In this document: positions 13,717 through 14,940 of the stretch, piece by piece
Numbering within the stretch: the stretch's first letter is position 1
Layout of the letters: every line of letters begins with the position of its first letter
From: JAGLTZ01 sp023135015
GTDB taxonomy: Bacteria > Blakebacterota > Blakebacteria > Blakebacterales > Blakebacteraceae
Assembly (NCBI GenBank): GCA_030631625.1
Contig: DAOVKT010000057.1
Coordinates: 1 to 14,940, forward strand
Length of the DNA: 14,940 nucleotides
Reading direction: 5' to 3'
The notes under the pieces: generated by a model
What the model saw: the letters and a program-made list of their open reading frames with translations, nothing else
What the model was told of the DNA's origin: nothing
The model's database searches: none
Translations under genes and position numbers: made by a program

Positions 13717-14805
13717 ATGAGAAAGCGAATCCGACAAAAGATAGAAAAACGCCTGGATGCAGGCGGGAGAATCGCCGAGTTCCATCGCATCCGTCGACAG
13801 CTCGGCCTCGCCTTTATCGCCCTTATTCTGGTCACTGCGATAGGTGTGGTTGGATTCCTGATAATCGGCGGCGGCCAGTATGGCCTGATCGATGCTGTAT
13901 ATATGACCGTCATCACTTTAACAACTGTAGGCTTCGGCGAGATCATCAACATGGCCAGCAACCCGGCGGGGCGGATATTTACCATGTTCCTCCTTCTCGG
14001 GGGTATGGGAATCGTTGCCTATACGATGTTGATGCTGGCTGCGTTCGTATTGGAAGGGCAGCTTCGCCATATCTTTTCAAGGCGGCGGATGCAAAGGAGA
14101 ATTGAAAATATGGAGGGTCACTTCATCGTTTGCGGTGATACCGCAGTCAAATGGTATGTCATAGAAGAGTTGACTATAACGGGGCGGAATGTTGTCCTCG
14201 TTGCTCCTTCCGAAGAGGCTCTTGAAGAAACTCGTGAACGTCTGGGAGATCTCCCCGGAGTAGCCGGTGACCCCAGTGATGATAACGTTCTTCTCGGGGC
14301 GGGACTTGAGCGCGCCGCCGGCATTGTGTTCTGCATGGAGAATGACAAGGATAACCTGCTGGGCGTACTGACCGCGTGTCGTCTGGCGCCTGAAGTGCGC
14401 ATTATCGCCGCTACCGAACTTCCGGAGACCGAAGCCAAACTAAGGGCGGCGGGTGCAGATTCAGTGGTAAGTCCGAGTCATATAGGGGGACTCCGGATGG
14501 CGTCAGAGATGATCCGGCCGACTGTCGTGTCTTTCCTGGATCAGATGCTGCGTAGCAAGGGCGGCGACCTGAGAGTCGAAGAGGTGAAAGTACCTGAAAA
14601 CGCAGTCACGGCAGGAATGACGCTCGGATCCCTCGAAGTGAACAAAGTCTCAGGAACAGTGTTGCTGGCAGTGAGCCGCTTCGGCACAGATGATTTCGAG
14701 TTCAAGCCGAAGCCCGACACCACTGTCGAATCGGGGATGACTCTGGTTGTGATGGCCGACTCGAAGGGGCGTTCACTGCTGGAAGAACGATTCGAAGCCC
14801 TCTAG
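13717..14805 (+). CDS. Two-TM potassium channel with RCK (TrkA-N/TrkA-C) domains
   Basis: 362 residues if ATG 13717 is the start; a TTG at 13672 would add 15 residues. Neither has a strong ribosome site. I prefer the ATG because the next residues (MRKRIRQKIEKRL) are a typical basic cytoplasmic N-terminus. TM1 is ~29-50, the pore loop is TLTTVGFGE with selectivity filter TVGFG (70-74), and TM2 is ~86-111. An RCK/TrkA-N Rossmann-like domain runs from HFIVCGD (~135) to ~250, and a TrkA-C domain (VPENAVTAGMTL...) from ~292 to the end. The architecture is that of MthK/Kch-type ligand-gated K+ channels of the inner membrane. The nucleotide-binding GxGxxG is not present: the sequence reads CGDTAVKWYV. 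The stop codon TAG abuts the dispersed repeat at the right edge. It is divergent from the PhoD-like gene, with 145 bases between them and no convincing promoter seen. Confidence 0.9.
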   Translation: MRKRIRQKIEKRLDAGGRIAEFHRIRRQLGLAFIALILVTAIGVVGFLIIGGGQYGLIDAVYMTVITLTTVGFGEIINMASNPAGRIFTMFLLLGGMGIVAYTMLMLAAFVLEGQLRHIFSRRRMQRRIENMEGHFIVCGDTAVKWYVIEELTITGRNVVLVAPSEEALEETRERLGDLPGVAGDPSDDNVLLGAGLERAAGIVFCMENDKDNLLGVLTACRLAPEVRIIAATELPETEAKLRAAGADSVVSPSHIGGLRMASEMIRPTVVSFLDQMLRSKGGDLRVEEVKVPENAVTAGMTLGSLEVNKVSGTVLLAVSRFGTDDFEFKPKPDTTVESGMTLVVMADSKGRSLLEERFEAL

Positions 14806-14940
14806 TGCCCTGTCACGCAACAACCGTGGCATTCGAGCGGCGCCGTATCCCGACCGGCTGCGTTGCGTCTCCTCGCCATAGCCACCGCTATGCCTCGTCG
14901 CCACGCCTTGCCGGTCAAGCACGGCGTCACTCTCGGTGCC
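14806..14940. repeat. Long imperfect inverted repeat, probable dispersed intergenic element (cut by window edge)
   Basis: Nested arms share a centre near 14884: CGCCGT (14841-14846) with ACGGCG (14921-14926), GACCGGC (14852-14858) with GCCGGTC (14910-14916), and ATAGC (14878-14882) with GCTAT (14887-14891), with partial pairing between. The element as a whole spans about 86 bases. The sequence is GC-rich and has no credible frame. The TGCCCTGTCACGCAAC next to the channel's stop codon looks like its outer boundary. I have the impression of a widely seen bacterial dispersed repeat of this kind, but only a search would show copy number. As RNA it would form a strong hairpin and might also end transcription of the channel gene, although no U-run is visible. 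Confidence 0.6.

Noticed and set aside
1..14940. CRISPR arrays, tRNA or rRNA genes, transposases
   Set aside because: No regularly spaced repeats, no cloverleaf-like conserved T-loop context and no transposase or integrase motifs were seen on either strand.

Overview
The window reads as a piece of a moderately GC-rich Gram-negative chromosome, probably from an uncultured anaerobic or microaerophilic lineage. The reasons are Sec- and lipoprotein-exported glycosidases (GH36-like and GH97), a ferrous-iron (Feo) operon, a nitronate-monooxygenase-like flavoprotein of the type common in anaerobes, and an outward-facing PhoD-like enzyme. Affiliation with an FCB-like or other candidate phylum is only a guess; nothing here fixes the taxon. 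No rRNA, tRNA, CRISPR array or transposase is visible.

Layout. (1) 1-3103, minus strand: a two-gene glycoside operon, a GH36-type alpha-galactosidase-like lipoprotein followed 30 bp later by a GH97 alpha-glycosidase that runs off the left edge. (2) 3104-3297: divergent control region with a good sigma70-type promoter that overlaps two separate palindromes. (3) 3298-5852, plus strand: an overlapping dtxR-family regulator / feoA / feoB operon for Fe(II) import. The regulator has a DtxR-like Cys in its metal site, and FeoB has a His-rich linker between G domain and membrane domain. (4) 5933-7558, minus strand: a tightly packed accessory block. In transcription order it holds a 71-aa small protein, a MenT/AbiEii-type nucleotidyltransferase, a 34-codon remnant of an acetyl-CoA acetyltransferase, a DUF5674-type protein and a small partner. 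Four of the five reading frames touch a neighbour by overlap. It looks like two toxin-antitoxin-like modules laid down next to or inside a destroyed thiolase gene. (5) 7742-8347, plus: an exported or membrane protein of unknown function. (6) 8349-10656, minus: fabF followed one base later by an NMO/FabK-like flavoprotein whose conserved N-terminus has no ATG, GTG or TTG and seems to start at CTG. (7) 10755-13571, minus: a large membrane-anchored PhoD-like metallophosphoesterase. (8) 13717-14805, plus: a two-TM potassium channel with RCK domain. (9) 14806-14940: a long imperfect inverted repeat that looks like a dispersed intergenic element.

Functionally, region 1 serves alpha-galactoside/alpha-glucan use and regions 2-3 iron homeostasis, plausibly autoregulated. 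Region 4 is the accessory and least described part, and region 6 is probably lipid or secondary acyl metabolism. The points most worth checking are the thiolase remnant coupled to the DUF5674 pair, the double palindrome at the feo promoter with the unusual metal-site combination of its regulator, and the CTG start.
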